NCBI RefSeq assembly: GCF_028830055.1
Contig: NZ_CP101655.1
Span: 2,114,880-2,178,879, forward strand
Origin: Pseudomonas serboccidentalis
GTDB lineage: Bacteria; Pseudomonadota; Gammaproteobacteria; Pseudomonadales; Pseudomonadaceae
Direction of reading: 5' to 3'
Length of the DNA: 64,000 nucleotides
The notes beneath the pieces were generated by a model, which worked only from the letters and a program-made list of their open reading frames with translations, had not been told where the DNA came from and made no database searches. The translations under genes were made by a program, and so were the position numbers. Shown here piece after piece: positions 51,915 through 60,900 of the stretch. Numbering within the stretch: the stretch's first letter is position 1; the number at the start of each line of letters is the position of its first letter.

Positions 51915-51938
51915 CGCTATATAGCGAAATATATAGCG
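51915..51938. promoter_or_regulatory. ModE-type operator upstream of modA
   Basis: CGCTATAT (51915-51922) and ATATAGCG (51931-51938) form a perfect inverted repeat with an eight-base centre, 73 bp before the modA start. It resembles ModE boxes (CGTTATAT-like arms), which repress mod operons when molybdate is plentiful. No modE gene is in the window. Confidence 0.65.
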
Positions 51939-52007
51939 AAATGCCGCTAAACAGGAAGTGCTGACGAAGACAGGGTGAGGCTGTGCCATGCCTCGCCCTG
52001 TGGCAGA

Positions 52008-53072
52008 TCAGCGGCGGACCCGTTTTGCCAGGGCGCCTTCCGCCAGTTGCCGGGTCAGTTCGGCGCTGTCCAGTTCCTTGCCCAGTGGAAATGCCTGACC
52101 GGCCCAGAGGTTACTGAACTGCGCTTCGCTTTTGGCGCGCAACGGCATCAATGCGCCACCGGCCAGCGGGAACGCCGGAGCTTTGTCCGACATCGGCCCA
52201 ATTTCGCGCATCACCCGATTGAGAATGCCCCGAGCCGGGCGCCCGGTGAACAGGTTGGTCACGGCGGTTTCGCTTGCCTTGGCGCTGCGAAGCGCCTGGC
52301 GATGGGAGGCGCTGACTTTCGCTTCTGGCGTGAACAGATACGCGGTGCCGACCTGCACCGCCGATGCACCGAGCATCAATGCCGCCGCCACCCCCCGGGC
52401 ATCGGCAATCGCGCCGGCAGCAATCACCGGCACGTTGACCGCATCGGCGATCTGCGGCACCAGGGCAAAGGTGCCGACCTGACTGCTCAAGTCATCGCTG
52501 AGAAACATCCCGCGGTGCCCGCCAGCCTCGTAACCCATGGCGATAATTGCATCGCAACCATTCTGCTCAAGCCACACTGCTTCATCGACGGTGGTGGCAG
52601 ACGAGAGGATTTTCGCGCCAGTGGCCTTGACCCGATCCAGCAGGGATTTCTCCGGCAGGCCGAAGTGAAAACTCACCACTGGCGGGCGAAATTCTTCCAG
52701 CACGGCGCACGCCGCCGCATCGAATGGCGCGCGGTTGGAAACCGGTGTCGGCGCATCGAAGTCGACGCCCAGTTCGTGGTAGTACGGTTCCAGCAGATCC
52801 TTCCAGTCCCGCGCGCGTTGTTCATCGGCGGCTGGTGGCTGATGGCAGAAGAAATTGACGTTGAACGGTTTGCGGGTCTGTTCACGAATGGTCTTCAGTT
52901 CTTCGCGCAGTTGCTCGGTGCTCAGCATCGCCGCCGGCATCGAACCCAACCCGCCCGCGTTGCACACGGCGATCACCATGGCTGAGGTCGTGGCGCCGGC
53001 CATGGGGGCCTGGATGATCGGCAATTCGATGCCAAGCAGGTCAAGGATGCGGGTGTCAGGCCATTGACTCAT
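52008..53072 (-). CDS. Nitronate monooxygenase-family flavin oxidoreductase
   Basis: 354 residues. The FMN-binding TIM barrel shows PIIQAPMAGATTSAMVIAVC, NAGGLGSMPAAML, a VSFHFGLPEK segment and AGGHRGMFLSDD with the AGGHRG phosphate-binding motif. Relatives oxidise alkyl nitronates such as propionate-3-nitronate. Divergent from the acuI-like gene across 250 bp. Confidence 0.88.
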   Translation of the reverse strand: MSQWPDTRILDLLGIELPIIQAPMAGATTSAMVIAVCNAGGLGSMPAAMLSTEQLREELKTIREQTRKPFNVNFFCHQPPAADEQRARDWKDLLEPYYHELGVDFDAPTPVSNRAPFDAAACAVLEEFRPPVVSFHFGLPEKSLLDRVKATGAKILSSATTVDEAVWLEQNGCDAIIAMGYEAGGHRGMFLSDDLSSQVGTFALVPQIADAVNVPVIAAGAIADARGVAAALMLGASAVQVGTAYLFTPEAKVSASHRQALRSAKASETAVTNLFTGRPARGILNRVMREIGPMSDKAPAFPLAGGALMPLRAKSEAQFSNLWAGQAFPLGKELDSAELTRQLAEGALAKRVRR

Positions 53073-53323
53073 GGAAGCGGTTCTCCGAACGATGAAACGA
53101 GGCAGGGACGGCAGAGCCGGTTTTTTAACAGTAAAACCGGACCCAGGGCCAGCCCGATTTTTCCGCGCATGGACAGTCGCCCGCCGTCAGCGTCAGTGGG
53201 GACCGCCCCCGCTTCACAATTACCTGGCGGATGTGCGAGTTGGCGCAAAGTCGGGTGGGGCAATGTGTTGCTTTGTGTTATTTCAAGGCGCGAGGATTTG
53301 AATCCATTGAGTGAGAGGCAGCC

Positions 53324-54307
53324 ATGTTCAACGGCATTTTGATCGACAAAGACGACAACGGTTACCACGCCAGCCTGCAACCGATCAGCGAAGCGCAGTT
53401 ACCTGAAGGCAACGTGACGGTGAAGGTCGCGTACAGCACGCTGAACTTCAAGGATGGTCTGGCGATTACCGGCAGCAGTCCGGTGGTGCGCAAGTTTCCG
53501 ATGGTGCCGGGGATCGACCTGGCGGGCACGGTCGAGGTCAGCTCGCATCCCGACTACAAGGCCGGTGACCAGGTGCTGCTCAATGGCTGGGGCGTGGGCG
53601 AGAGTCACTGGGGCGGGTTGGCGCAAAAGGCGCGGCTCAATGGCGACTGGCTGATTCCTTTGCCCAAGGCCTTTACTGCCGCGCAAGCAATGGCCATCGG
53701 CACCGCCGGCTACACGGCGATGCTGTGCATTCTGGCGCTGGAGCGTAACGGCGTCACCGCCGATCAAGGCGAAGTGCTGGTGACCGGCGCCAATGGCGGG
53801 GTGGGCAGTTTCGCCATCGCGCTGCTCAGCAAGCTGGGCTATCGCGTGGTGGCGTCCACCGGCCGGGTGTCCGAGCATGAGTACCTGAAGCAACTGGGCG
53901 CCAGCGAAATCATCGATCGCGTCACCCTGTCAGAGCCGGGCAAGCCGCTGGCCAAGGAACGCTGGGCCGGCGTGATCGATTCGGTCGGCAGTCACACGCT
54001 GGCCAACGCCTGCGCCAGTACCCGTGCCGAAGGGACCGTGGCGGCCTGCGGTCTGGCCCAGGGCATGGATTTCCCGGCATCGGTGGCGCCGTTCATTCTG
54101 CGCGGCGTGACCCTGGCCGGGATCAACAGCGTGACCCAACCCAAGGCACGGCGGATAGAGGCCTGGGAGCGTCTGGCCAAGGACCTGAACTTCGCGTTGT
54201 TGCCCTTGATCAGCCACGAAATCGCCCTGAGCGAAGCTATCGACGCGGCGCCGAAACTGCTCGCCGGACAGCTGCGCGGCAGGGTTGTGGTCGACGTCAA
54301 TCGCTGA
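53324..54307 (+). CDS. acuI: Acrylyl-CoA reductase-type quinone oxidoreductase (AcuI/YhdH)
   Basis: 327 residues of the medium-chain dehydrogenase type without zinc ligands. GxxGxxG-type VLVTGANGGVGSFAIALLSK binds NADPH. Hallmarks are YSTLNFKDGLAITG, PGIDLAGTVEVS and a GITVAGINSV-like GVTLAGINSV. It probably detoxifies acrylyl-CoA or related enoyl-CoAs. Confidence 0.88.
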   Translation: MFNGILIDKDDNGYHASLQPISEAQLPEGNVTVKVAYSTLNFKDGLAITGSSPVVRKFPMVPGIDLAGTVEVSSHPDYKAGDQVLLNGWGVGESHWGGLAQKARLNGDWLIPLPKAFTAAQAMAIGTAGYTAMLCILALERNGVTADQGEVLVTGANGGVGSFAIALLSKLGYRVVASTGRVSEHEYLKQLGASEIIDRVTLSEPGKPLAKERWAGVIDSVGSHTLANACASTRAEGTVAACGLAQGMDFPASVAPFILRGVTLAGINSVTQPKARRIEAWERLAKDLNFALLPLISHEIALSEAIDAAPKLLAGQLRGRVVVDVNR

Positions 54308-54369
54308 CACAGTGAGTGCCATTGCGGCCCATCGTGGCCGCACTTCTATGACAGGGAGCGGTATTTTCG

Positions 54370-54828
54370 ATGGACTTGAAACGACAGCCAATCGACGCTT
54401 TCACCGTGGCCGGCCTGCGCGTGCGTACCACCAATGCCGCGGAGCACCAAGCCGCGACCGCGAAGATCGGTCCGATGTGGGGCCAGTTTTTCAGCGAAGA
54501 ACAAGCCGAGAGCATTCCCGGCAAGATCCCTGGCTCAGCGATTTATGGTGTGTATTCGGCGTACGAGTCCGATGCCTCGGGGGCGTTCGATGTCACCGCG
54601 GGTGTTGCGGTGAATGCGCGGGGAAAAGGTTACGAAGCGGTGCAGATCGAAGCGGGCGAGTACCTGGTGTTCGAAGCGCAGGGCACGTTGCCTGAGGCGG
54701 TCATTGCAACCTGGGGGCGGATCTGGACATTCTTTGAAGCCAACCCGCAGATTCAGCGCCGCTACGCCACCGACTTCGAGGCCTATACCGGCCCCGAATC
54801 TGTGTCGGTCCATATCGGCGTTCGCTAA
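54370..54828 (+). CDS. GyrI-like effector-binding domain protein
   Basis: 152 residues with the fold of the AraC/GyrI effector-binding domain: FTVAGLRVRTTNAAEHQAA, IYGVYSAYESDASGAFDVTA, then YLVFEAQGTLPEAVIATWGR. There is no DNA-binding part. These stand-alone proteins bind small hydrophobic ligands or gyrase. It converges on ada with a 4-bp overlap. Confidence 0.82.
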   Translation: MDLKRQPIDAFTVAGLRVRTTNAAEHQAATAKIGPMWGQFFSEEQAESIPGKIPGSAIYGVYSAYESDASGAFDVTAGVAVNARGKGYEAVQIEAGEYLVFEAQGTLPEAVIATWGRIWTFFEANPQIQRRYATDFEAYTGPESVSVHIGVR

Positions 54829-55892
54829 GGTTGGGTTTCACGTTCCAGCAACTGGCGCTTGCGCTCCACGCCCCAGCGATACCCCGAGAGATTGCCATCG
54901 CTGCGCACCACGCGATGGCACGGAATCGCCACCGCCAGACGGTTGGCGCCGCACGCCTGCGCCACGGCGCGCATGGAGGTCGGCGCACCGATGCGTTGGG
55001 CGATCTCGGCGTAGCTTGCGGTGCGGCCAGCCGGGATCTCCCGCAGCGCTTGCCACACCCGCTCCTGAAACGCGGTGCCGCGCACGTCCAGTGGCAAGTC
55101 GAGACCCAGCGCGGGCGCCTCGATGAAGCCCACCACTTTGGCGATCAACTGTTCGAACCCGGCGTCGGCGCCAATCAAGTTGGCCTGGCGAAACTGATCC
55201 TGCAGATCGCACACCAGTTGATGCGGATCGTCGCCCAACAGAATCGCGCACACGCCGCGCTCACTCTGAGCCACCAGAATCGCCCCGAGCGAGCATTGGC
55301 CGACGGCAAAATGTATGTCGTTGTTGCGCCCGGCGGCGCGATAGTCACCGGGTTTCATGCCCAATACCTTGTCGGCCGATTCGTAAAAGCGGCTGTTGGA
55401 GTTGAACCCGGCGTCGTACAGCGCAGCGGTCACCGAACCGCCGTCCGCCAGTCGTTCACGCACCCTGCGCGAGCGGTGCGCCGCCGCATAACCCTTGGGC
55501 GTCAGGCCGGTTGCAGCCTTGAACACTCGGTGAAAATGGAAAGGACTGAGGCCGGCGGCTTCGGCGAGTTCGTTGAGCGCCGGCGCGGTTTCGCAGCTTT
55601 CGATCTGCCGACAGGCCAGCGCCACGGTCGCGGCGTGTTGGGCGGCGACGTCAGTCTGATCCTTGCGGGTGCGTTTGCTCGGGCGATAACCCGCAGCCTC
55701 GGCGGCTTCGGCGCTGTCGAAAAACTCGACGTTCTGCGGCTTGGGCAACCGCGAGAGGCTGCTGGGGCGGCAATAGATGCCGGTGGTTTTCACCGCATAG
55801 ACAAACTGCCCGTCGGCCTGTGGGTCCCGTGCAACGACGGCAGCCCAGCGTGGATCGGTTTCAACGTTGATGATCGGCGAAAGCTTTTTCAT
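54825..55892 (-). CDS. ada: Ada-type regulator and O6-methylguanine-DNA methyltransferase with degenerate zinc site
   Basis: 355 residues. The three parts of Ada are present: the N-terminal domain, a central AraC helix-turn-helix (LNELAEAAGLSPFHFHRVFK), and the C-terminal methyltransferase with IPCHRVV. In the N-terminal domain E. coli Ada uses four Cys (38, 42, 69, 72). Here only the first survives (GIYCRPSS); the others are Ser, Ser (RPSKR) and Thr. Zinc binding and phosphotriester sensing are probably impaired, while base repair looks intact. It is the last gene after a 2OG oxygenase and alkB. Confidence 0.9.
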   Translation of the reverse strand: MKKLSPIINVETDPRWAAVVARDPQADGQFVYAVKTTGIYCRPSSLSRLPKPQNVEFFDSAEAAEAAGYRPSKRTRKDQTDVAAQHAATVALACRQIESCETAPALNELAEAAGLSPFHFHRVFKAATGLTPKGYAAAHRSRRVRERLADGGSVTAALYDAGFNSNSRFYESADKVLGMKPGDYRAAGRNNDIHFAVGQCSLGAILVAQSERGVCAILLGDDPHQLVCDLQDQFRQANLIGADAGFEQLIAKVVGFIEAPALGLDLPLDVRGTAFQERVWQALREIPAGRTASYAEIAQRIGAPTSMRAVAQACGANRLAVAIPCHRVVRSDGNLSGYRWGVERKRQLLERETQP

Positions 55893-55978
55893 GGCGAGTA
55901 GTCCGTTGACCTGTTTGATTCAGGTTAACCAGCGGCGATGTTGGCAACACTCCGCGCCTTGCGGTCAAATTTTTCAGC

Positions 55979-56653
55979 TTACCCGGCGACGCGAAAGGTC
56001 AGGTTGATCCGTCGTTCGCCCAGCGCTGGATGCCGGCCAGGCTTGATCGGCAGCACGCCGTGAAAACGCAAGCGATCGACGCCGCCCCAGACCACCATGT
56101 CGCCATGCAGCAGGGGAATGCGCTGGCTCTTGTCGCTGCGGGCAAAACCACCGAACAGGAACATCGCTGGCAAGCCCAGGGACAGAGAAACGATCGGTGC
56201 TGCGTAGGCATGTTCGTCTTTGTCCTGATGCAAAGACATCTTGGCCCCGGGGACATATTGGTTGATCAGGCAGGAATCTGCGTTGAAGTCGGCAAATCCT
56301 GCGCGTTGCGCCGCGGCTTGCGCCAGTTCGGACAGCACCTGCGGCATTGCCGGCCAAGGCCTGCCGCTCAGTGGGTCCACGGTGCTGTAGCGATAACCGC
56401 TGCGATCGGTGATCCAGCCCAGCGCCCCGCAACTGCTGGTGCCCACCGACATGCTGAAGCCGCCCGGGGTGACCATGTGGCGTACGGGCGCTGCGGCGAG
56501 AATGGTATCCAGCACCGGCAACACCTGATCGACAACCGGCAGGGCGAAGCCGCGCAACACCCACGACTGTTCGCCGATCTGCTCGGCACGGGGTTGTTGC
56601 GCGGGTTCGTGGTCGGCGAACAGGTCGAAGGTGGTCGGTTGCATGCTGCTCAT
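55979..56653 (-). CDS. alkB: AlkB-type DNA oxidative demethylase
   Basis: 224 residues from MSSMQPTTFDLFADHEPAQQ; the start overlaps the upstream stop (ATGA). Fe(II)/2-oxoglutarate residues are in MSLHQDKDEHA (H, D) and in the HGVLPIKPG part, with RINLTFR at the end. It repairs 1-methyladenine and 3-methylcytosine. Longer in-frame readings overlap the previous gene and are rejected. Confidence 0.9.
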   Translation of the reverse strand: MSSMQPTTFDLFADHEPAQQPRAEQIGEQSWVLRGFALPVVDQVLPVLDTILAAAPVRHMVTPGGFSMSVGTSSCGALGWITDRSGYRYSTVDPLSGRPWPAMPQVLSELAQAAAQRAGFADFNADSCLINQYVPGAKMSLHQDKDEHAYAAPIVSLSLGLPAMFLFGGFARSDKSQRIPLLHGDMVVWGGVDRLRFHGVLPIKPGRHPALGERRINLTFRVAG

Positions 56654-57360
56654 GTGGCGTCGTGGAAGATGATGCCTAGGGTATGCCGATTTCCGCTGTG
56701 CAGGCGACTGACGCCATGACGCATGGTCACCCGATAGTCGCCGCGCGTGCCTCTGACCGGGCGCTGGTTCACCGCGAAGATCAGCGCATCGCCTTGTTGC
56801 AGGTCCACCACGTGCGGGCGCGATTGCATGCGCGGGCGCTGCTCGGTCAGGACGAATTCGCCGCCGGTAAAGTCTCGCCCAGGCGCTGACAGAAGAATCG
56901 CCACTTGCAGTGGGAAAACCAGTTCTCCGTACAGATCCTGATGCAGGCAGTTGTAGTCCTGAGGGCCGTACTGCAACAACAGCGGCGTCGGCCGCAACTG
57001 ACCGGCATCGCGGCAGCGCTGAAGAAGCTCGGCATGTGTCGCCGGAAAACCTGCGGGCAAACTCATGCGTTCGTACCAACGGTTGGCCAACGGCACCAGG
57101 CGCGGATACAGCGCGTTGCGCAGGCGCTCGATTGTCGTCGGCAGGGGATAGCGAAAGTACTTGTATTCCCCTCGACCGAAACCGTGGCGGGCCATGACGA
57201 CCTGCGAGCGAAACGGTTCGGTCTGCGGATACAGGGCACTCAGGCGCTCACAGGTCTGGGGCGAGAGCAGCGCGCGGATGATGGCGTGGCCTCGCTCATC
57301 CAGTTGCTGTTCGAGGCTGGCCCAATCGAGCGCATCCAGCCGTGACGGGGACATTGACAT
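56650..57360 (-). CDS. 2-oxoglutarate/Fe(II)-dependent oxygenase
   Basis: 236 residues from MSMSPSRLDALDWASLEQQL, with AGGAGTC upstream. Motifs DYNCLHQDLYGELVFPLQVA (HxD) and VTMRHGVSRLHSG (distal His) with RHTLGIIFHDA (Arg that binds 2-oxoglutarate). It resembles the oxygenase commonly found before alkB in Pseudomonas. Target not known. First gene of the alkylation-repair operon. Confidence 0.85.
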   Translation of the reverse strand: MSMSPSRLDALDWASLEQQLDERGHAIIRALLSPQTCERLSALYPQTEPFRSQVVMARHGFGRGEYKYFRYPLPTTIERLRNALYPRLVPLANRWYERMSLPAGFPATHAELLQRCRDAGQLRPTPLLLQYGPQDYNCLHQDLYGELVFPLQVAILLSAPGRDFTGGEFVLTEQRPRMQSRPHVVDLQQGDALIFAVNQRPVRGTRGDYRVTMRHGVSRLHSGNRHTLGIIFHDAT

Positions 57361-57453
57361 GCTGACTCCTGAACGCTTGGTCGAGGCTGTCAGTCTGCGC
57401 AGGTCCTGGCGGCAGAACACTCCGCCGCTTGCGGTCGAATCCGGGGTGTTGCG

Positions 57454-57624
57454 TTACAGGGCTTTGCTGACGGCGATGTCGCTGATCACGTCGTCAGACT
57501 GGCCGTGGATGGCGTCCAGCGCCGCCTTGGCCTCTTCCACGGTGCCTTGCTCCAGTTGCGCGAACTCGAAGCGGCGCTCGCCGTTGAGTTTGTATTTGAT
57601 GACGTATTTGGTCGTTTGGGCCAC
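57454..57624 (-). CDS. Small hypothetical protein (56 aa)
   Basis: A GTG start gives MAQTTKYVIKYKLNGERRFE through to VSKAL, with AGGTAAG upstream. Strand-strand-helix pattern (VIKYKLNGERRFEFAQLEQG; EEAKAALDAIHG). Close to the DUF1883 gene and in the same orientation. Function unknown. Confidence 0.65.
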   Translation of the reverse strand: MAQTTKYVIKYKLNGERRFEFAQLEQGTVEEAKAALDAIHGQSDDVISDIAVSKAL

Positions 57625-57655
57625 GGTCGTGCTTACCTTTTGCGTTGGGGGCGAC

Positions 57656-57958
57656 TCAGCTCAGTTTGGAGCTGGAGCGGCGGATGATCTTGATCGAATG
57701 GGTCAGGGTCGGTTTGCGCGTGACGCTGATGGCGCGGCGGTTGACGGTGTCGATGGTGATGTTCCAGAAACCGGTGCTCGGCGCGGTGATGCGCGCAGGA
57801 AACGTGTCGAAAGCGCCGCCATGGTAGGTGTGGCGTCCGCCGTTTTTGAACGCGCGGAAGTTGGCGTCGTTCATCAGGCGAATGTTGCAGGTTTGCGAGC
57901 ATTGGATGACGACGATGTCGTCTTCATTGAGGTGCTCGCGCTGGTGAATGAATTTCAT
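57656..57958 (-). CDS. DUF1883-domain protein
   Basis: 100 residues from MKFIHQREHLNEDDIVVIQC. The DUF1883 pattern is clear: CSQTCNIRLMNDANFRAFKN, GGRHTYHGGAFDTFPARI, then VPSTGxW-like APSTGFWNITIDT. A small beta-rich protein; function unknown, sometimes linked to TIR proteins elsewhere. Confidence 0.8.
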   Translation of the reverse strand: MKFIHQREHLNEDDIVVIQCSQTCNIRLMNDANFRAFKNGGRHTYHGGAFDTFPARITAPSTGFWNITIDTVNRRAISVTRKPTLTHSIKIIRRSSSKLS

Positions 57959-58170
57959 GGGCGCCTCCAAAAGGGCTTTTTCTACTAAATCAAAACGATA
58001 GCATGTGCGATTGGCGCAGTTTATCAGCCCGGACGGGTTATTATCCCGCCGTCGAGCGCCGCTTCGACAATTTAAAACAGTTATTCGCGATTCGATGCGG
58101 GTTTAATGGAGTGAGCCTCGGAGAAAAATGGCATTACTGCTGTCCGACGGTCTTTATGGGAGGTGTTTGT

Positions 58171-58527
58171 ATGAAGTGGGGTGTGGTGTGTCTGCCGTTG
58201 ATATTGGCTGTGGGTGGTTGCGCGAGTGTTTCCGAAATCAATGAAACGTTGCCGACCATGAGCGTGATTTCCGGCAAGAAACCCCATGAGTATGCTCAGT
58301 GCCTGGCGGACAAGCTTGCCAACAGTCGTGGCGCGCTGCAGATGCAGCCGCACAAGGAGGGTGTTCGAGTGATTGTTCCCGGGAAATTTTCCACCGGCGC
58401 GGCCGCCGTGTTTGACATCGAAGATCGCTCCGGCGGCAGCAGCATCAAGCTGCATGAGCGCATGTCCAATGTGCCGATTCGTCCTCGTGATGTGCAAAAC
58501 GCCGCCAATGCCTGTATTTCCGGCTGA
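58171..58527 (+). CDS. Small lipoprotein
   Basis: 118 residues from MKWGVVCLPLILAVGGCASV. Signal peptide with lipobox LAVGGC (Cys 17). GGGAGG lies upstream; the longer frame begins far upstream without support. The mature part has a HEYAQCLADKLANSRGALQM helix and a beta half. Envelope lipoprotein of unknown role. Confidence 0.78.
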   Translation: MKWGVVCLPLILAVGGCASVSEINETLPTMSVISGKKPHEYAQCLADKLANSRGALQMQPHKEGVRVIVPGKFSTGAAAVFDIEDRSGGSSIKLHERMSNVPIRPRDVQNAANACISG

Positions 58528-58599
58528 TAGACTAATAGTTATCAGCACCAATGCCGTCACAGCCATGCTGTGGCGGCATTTTCATTTCTGGAGTCGCGC

Positions 58600-58830
58600 A
58601 TGAAGCGAGAGCAAGTACGGGAGCGCCACGCAGAAGGCCTGATTTCTGCCACGCATGTGATTCAGAACCCGGCCAATTCGGGGGAGTGGATCGTGTTTTT
58701 CAAGAAGAGCGCCGGGCGCAGCTATTTTCTGGTGGACGATAACGACGAAGTCGAATCCTTCACCCGACTTGACGACCTGATCGAGGTCGTACGCGCACTC
58801 GGGATCAAATTCGCCGAGATTCACATGTAG
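58600..58830 (+). CDS. Hypothetical protein (76 aa)
   Basis: From MKREQVRERHAEGLISATHV, with GGAG upstream. A KSAGRSYFLVDDNDEVESFT strand pair precedes a C-terminal helix. Soluble, common in Pseudomonas; function unknown. Converges on the next gene. Confidence 0.65.
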   Translation: MKREQVRERHAEGLISATHVIQNPANSGEWIVFFKKSAGRSYFLVDDNDEVESFTRLDDLIEVVRALGIKFAEIHM

Positions 58831-58833
58831 GGT

Positions 58834-59121
58834 CTATTTGCAGACCACCACCACGCTGCGGTTTTTGTAGTTGCCGACATCGACCCCCAGGGTCTTGTCG
58901 CTTTCCTTCGGCGCCGGCGTGCCATCGGTACCGACAATGCGATACCCGGTGCCGGCGCAAGAGGCATCGGCTTTTTCGTAGCAGGTCGCCCAGGAGTTGG
59001 CCTCGCCGGAGCAGTCGATGGTCAGGCCCTGTTCGCCGTTGTTCAGGTAGGTGGTTTGCGAGGTGGCACAGCCACCGAGGGCCAATACCGCGATCAGCGG
59101 CAGCAATCTGTTCATGTTCAT
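58834..59121 (-). CDS. Small lipoprotein
   Basis: 95 residues; MNMNRLLPLIAVLALGGCAT has a signal peptide and lipobox (LGGC). The mature part has four further Cys (IDCSGEANSWATCYEKADASC ... VVCK in parts), so disulfides are likely. Envelope role unknown. Confidence 0.78.
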   Translation of the reverse strand: MNMNRLLPLIAVLALGGCATSQTTYLNNGEQGLTIDCSGEANSWATCYEKADASCAGTGYRIVGTDGTPAPKESDKTLGVDVGNYKNRSVVVVCK

Positions 59122-59273
59122 AGGTGTGTCGTCTTCAGCGAGGGAGGGGCTAAACGCTCTGACAGCGCCGCAGTGAAAAGGTTATAGCGATTGGCCACTT
59201 GTTTGCACGGATCTTTCGCGTCGCCATTAAAAAGCCCTGCGCAGGGGCAGGGCTCGGTCCGTGTCGCAGTCGA

Positions 59274-59459
59274 TCAGTCCTGATCTTTGCCGCGGCGTTT
59301 GGACGATGCCGGGGTGTCGGTGAACACCGAGGCTACATCAGTCGCCAACTGCTCGCTGTCGAAAGGTCCGGCAATGTGTTCGCCATTGGTCGTGGTCAGA
59401 TTCCACTTGCCGTCTTTCTTGTCGATCACATACCCGTTGATGATTTTTACCGCGGCCAT
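59274..59459 (-). CDS. Small hypothetical protein (61 aa)
   Basis: Begins MAAVKIINGYVIDKKDGKWN; strands GKWNLTTTNGEHIAGPF then a helix and a basic tail (SSKRRGKDQD). No motif recognised. Upstream of galU on the opposite strand. Confidence 0.6.
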   Translation of the reverse strand: MAAVKIINGYVIDKKDGKWNLTTTNGEHIAGPFDSEQLATDVASVFTDTPASSKRRGKDQD

Positions 59460-59717
59460 CTATCTGTCTCGTTCGCTGGTTCAAAGGCGCCATGATACCG
59501 ACAAATGCTCACATTGGGGGGCGATGAGCGTATGGTGATGCAGCGCCTCTGCGCCTTTGAGCTACTCTGATTTCGCCGCTCGAAGATGGCAACGGAACTA
59601 TCGGCGAGAATATTTCTCTATGTTGGCATCGGTTAGCCAGTGCGGGGCATTGTAAGGTGCACGCCGCCTGATTAGACTGCGCCGAAACTCGTACACACAG
59701 CCCTTTCAAGGACTTAT

Positions 59718-60557
59718 ATGATCAAGAAATGCTTGTTCCCAGCAGCCGGTTACGGTACTCGCTTCCTGCCAGCGACTAAAGCCATGCCCAAAGAAATGCT
59801 GCCGGTGGTAAACAAGCCACTGATCCAGTACGGCGTTGAAGAAGCTCTGGACGCTGGCCTTACAGAAATCTCCATTGTGACCGGTCGTGGCAAGCGCGCG
59901 CTGGAAGACCACTTCGACATCAGCTACGAGCTGGAAAACCAGATCAAGGGCACCGACAAGGAAAAATACCTGGTCGGCATCCGCAAGCTGCTGGACGAGT
60001 GCTCGTTCTCCTACACCCGTCAGACCGAAATGAAAGGCCTGGGCCACGCGATCCTGACCGGTCGCCCGCTGATCGGTGACGAACCGTTCGCCGTGGTACT
60101 GGCGGACGACCTGTGCGTCAACCTCGAAGGCGACGGCGTCCTGACCCAGATGGTCAAACTGTACAAGCAGTTCCGCTGCTCGATCATCGCTATTCAAGAA
60201 GTCGACCCGCAGGAAACCAGCAAGTACGGTGTGATCGCCGGCGAGATGATCCGCGACGACATCTACCGCGTACACAGCATGGTCGAGAAGCCAAAGCCGG
60301 AAGACGCGCCGTCGAACCTGGCGATCATCGGCCGTTACATCCTGACTCCGGACATCTTCGACCTGATCGAACAGACCGAGCCGGGTAAGGGCGGTGAAAT
60401 CCAGATCACCGACGCCCTGATGAAGCAGGCCCAGAACGGCTGCGTCATGGCTTACAAGTTCAAGGGCAAGCGTTTTGACTGCGGTGGCGCTGAAGGCTAC
60501 ATCGAAGCAACCAACTTCTGCTTCGAGAACTTCTACAAGACTGGCAAGGCTTACTGA
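59718..60557 (+). CDS. galU: UTP-glucose-1-phosphate uridylyltransferase
   Basis: 279 residues. Nucleotidyltransferase signature AAGYGTRFLPATKAMPKEML, base recognition VVNKPLIQYGVEEAL, ILTGRPLIGDEPFAVVLADD and KRFDCGGAEGYIEAT. It makes UDP-glucose for LPS, exopolysaccharide and trehalose pathways. Single gene ending in a terminator. Confidence 0.96.
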   Translation: MIKKCLFPAAGYGTRFLPATKAMPKEMLPVVNKPLIQYGVEEALDAGLTEISIVTGRGKRALEDHFDISYELENQIKGTDKEKYLVGIRKLLDECSFSYTRQTEMKGLGHAILTGRPLIGDEPFAVVLADDLCVNLEGDGVLTQMVKLYKQFRCSIIAIQEVDPQETSKYGVIAGEMIRDDIYRVHSMVEKPKPEDAPSNLAIIGRYILTPDIFDLIEQTEPGKGGEIQITDALMKQAQNGCVMAYKFKGKRFDCGGAEGYIEATNFCFENFYKTGKAY

Positions 60558-60612
60558 TAACGCCGGATCTGCAACGCAAAGGGTGTGAGAACAGCCTTTG
60601 CGCAGCACCCAC

Positions 60613-60645
60613 AAACGCCCCGACCTGTTCGGGGCGTTTGCTTTT
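60613..60645 (+). terminator. galU terminator
   Basis: AAACGCCCC / GGGGCGTTT stem followed by GCTTTTG. The rest of the 343-bp gap before cptA shows only the second terminator. Confidence 0.8.
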
Positions 60646-60814
60646 GTGCAGGAAAAACCCTTGAGCCTGGCAGCGCGATTTAGTGACGCTCTCTGAGCGC
60701 GCTGGCTGCTTGTTTGAGGGGGAGGGGATGGTCGAGCAGCCGTTGCCGTCCCGATTCCTTTCAAGCGGCACAGCAGGGGCTTGCACAAGCGAGCAACCTG
60801 TCCGCCCAGAACGA

Positions 60815-60848
60815 AAAAAGCTCCATATCTTTCGATACGGAGCTTTTT
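60815..60848. terminator. Bidirectional terminator downstream of cptA
   Basis: AAAAAGCTCC(A)TAT / ATACGGAGCTTTTT stem with one mismatch. Confidence 0.75.
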
Positions 60849-60900
60849 CTTTATGCGTTACGCCGATTGCGAACGTTTGAAGCCGGCGTGTTTTACACGG

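Noticed and set aside
55979..57079. 366-codon extension of alkB
   Set aside because: The first 140 codons are antisense-like translation inside the upstream oxygenase frame; the ATG at 56653 overlapping that gene's stop fits AlkB length.
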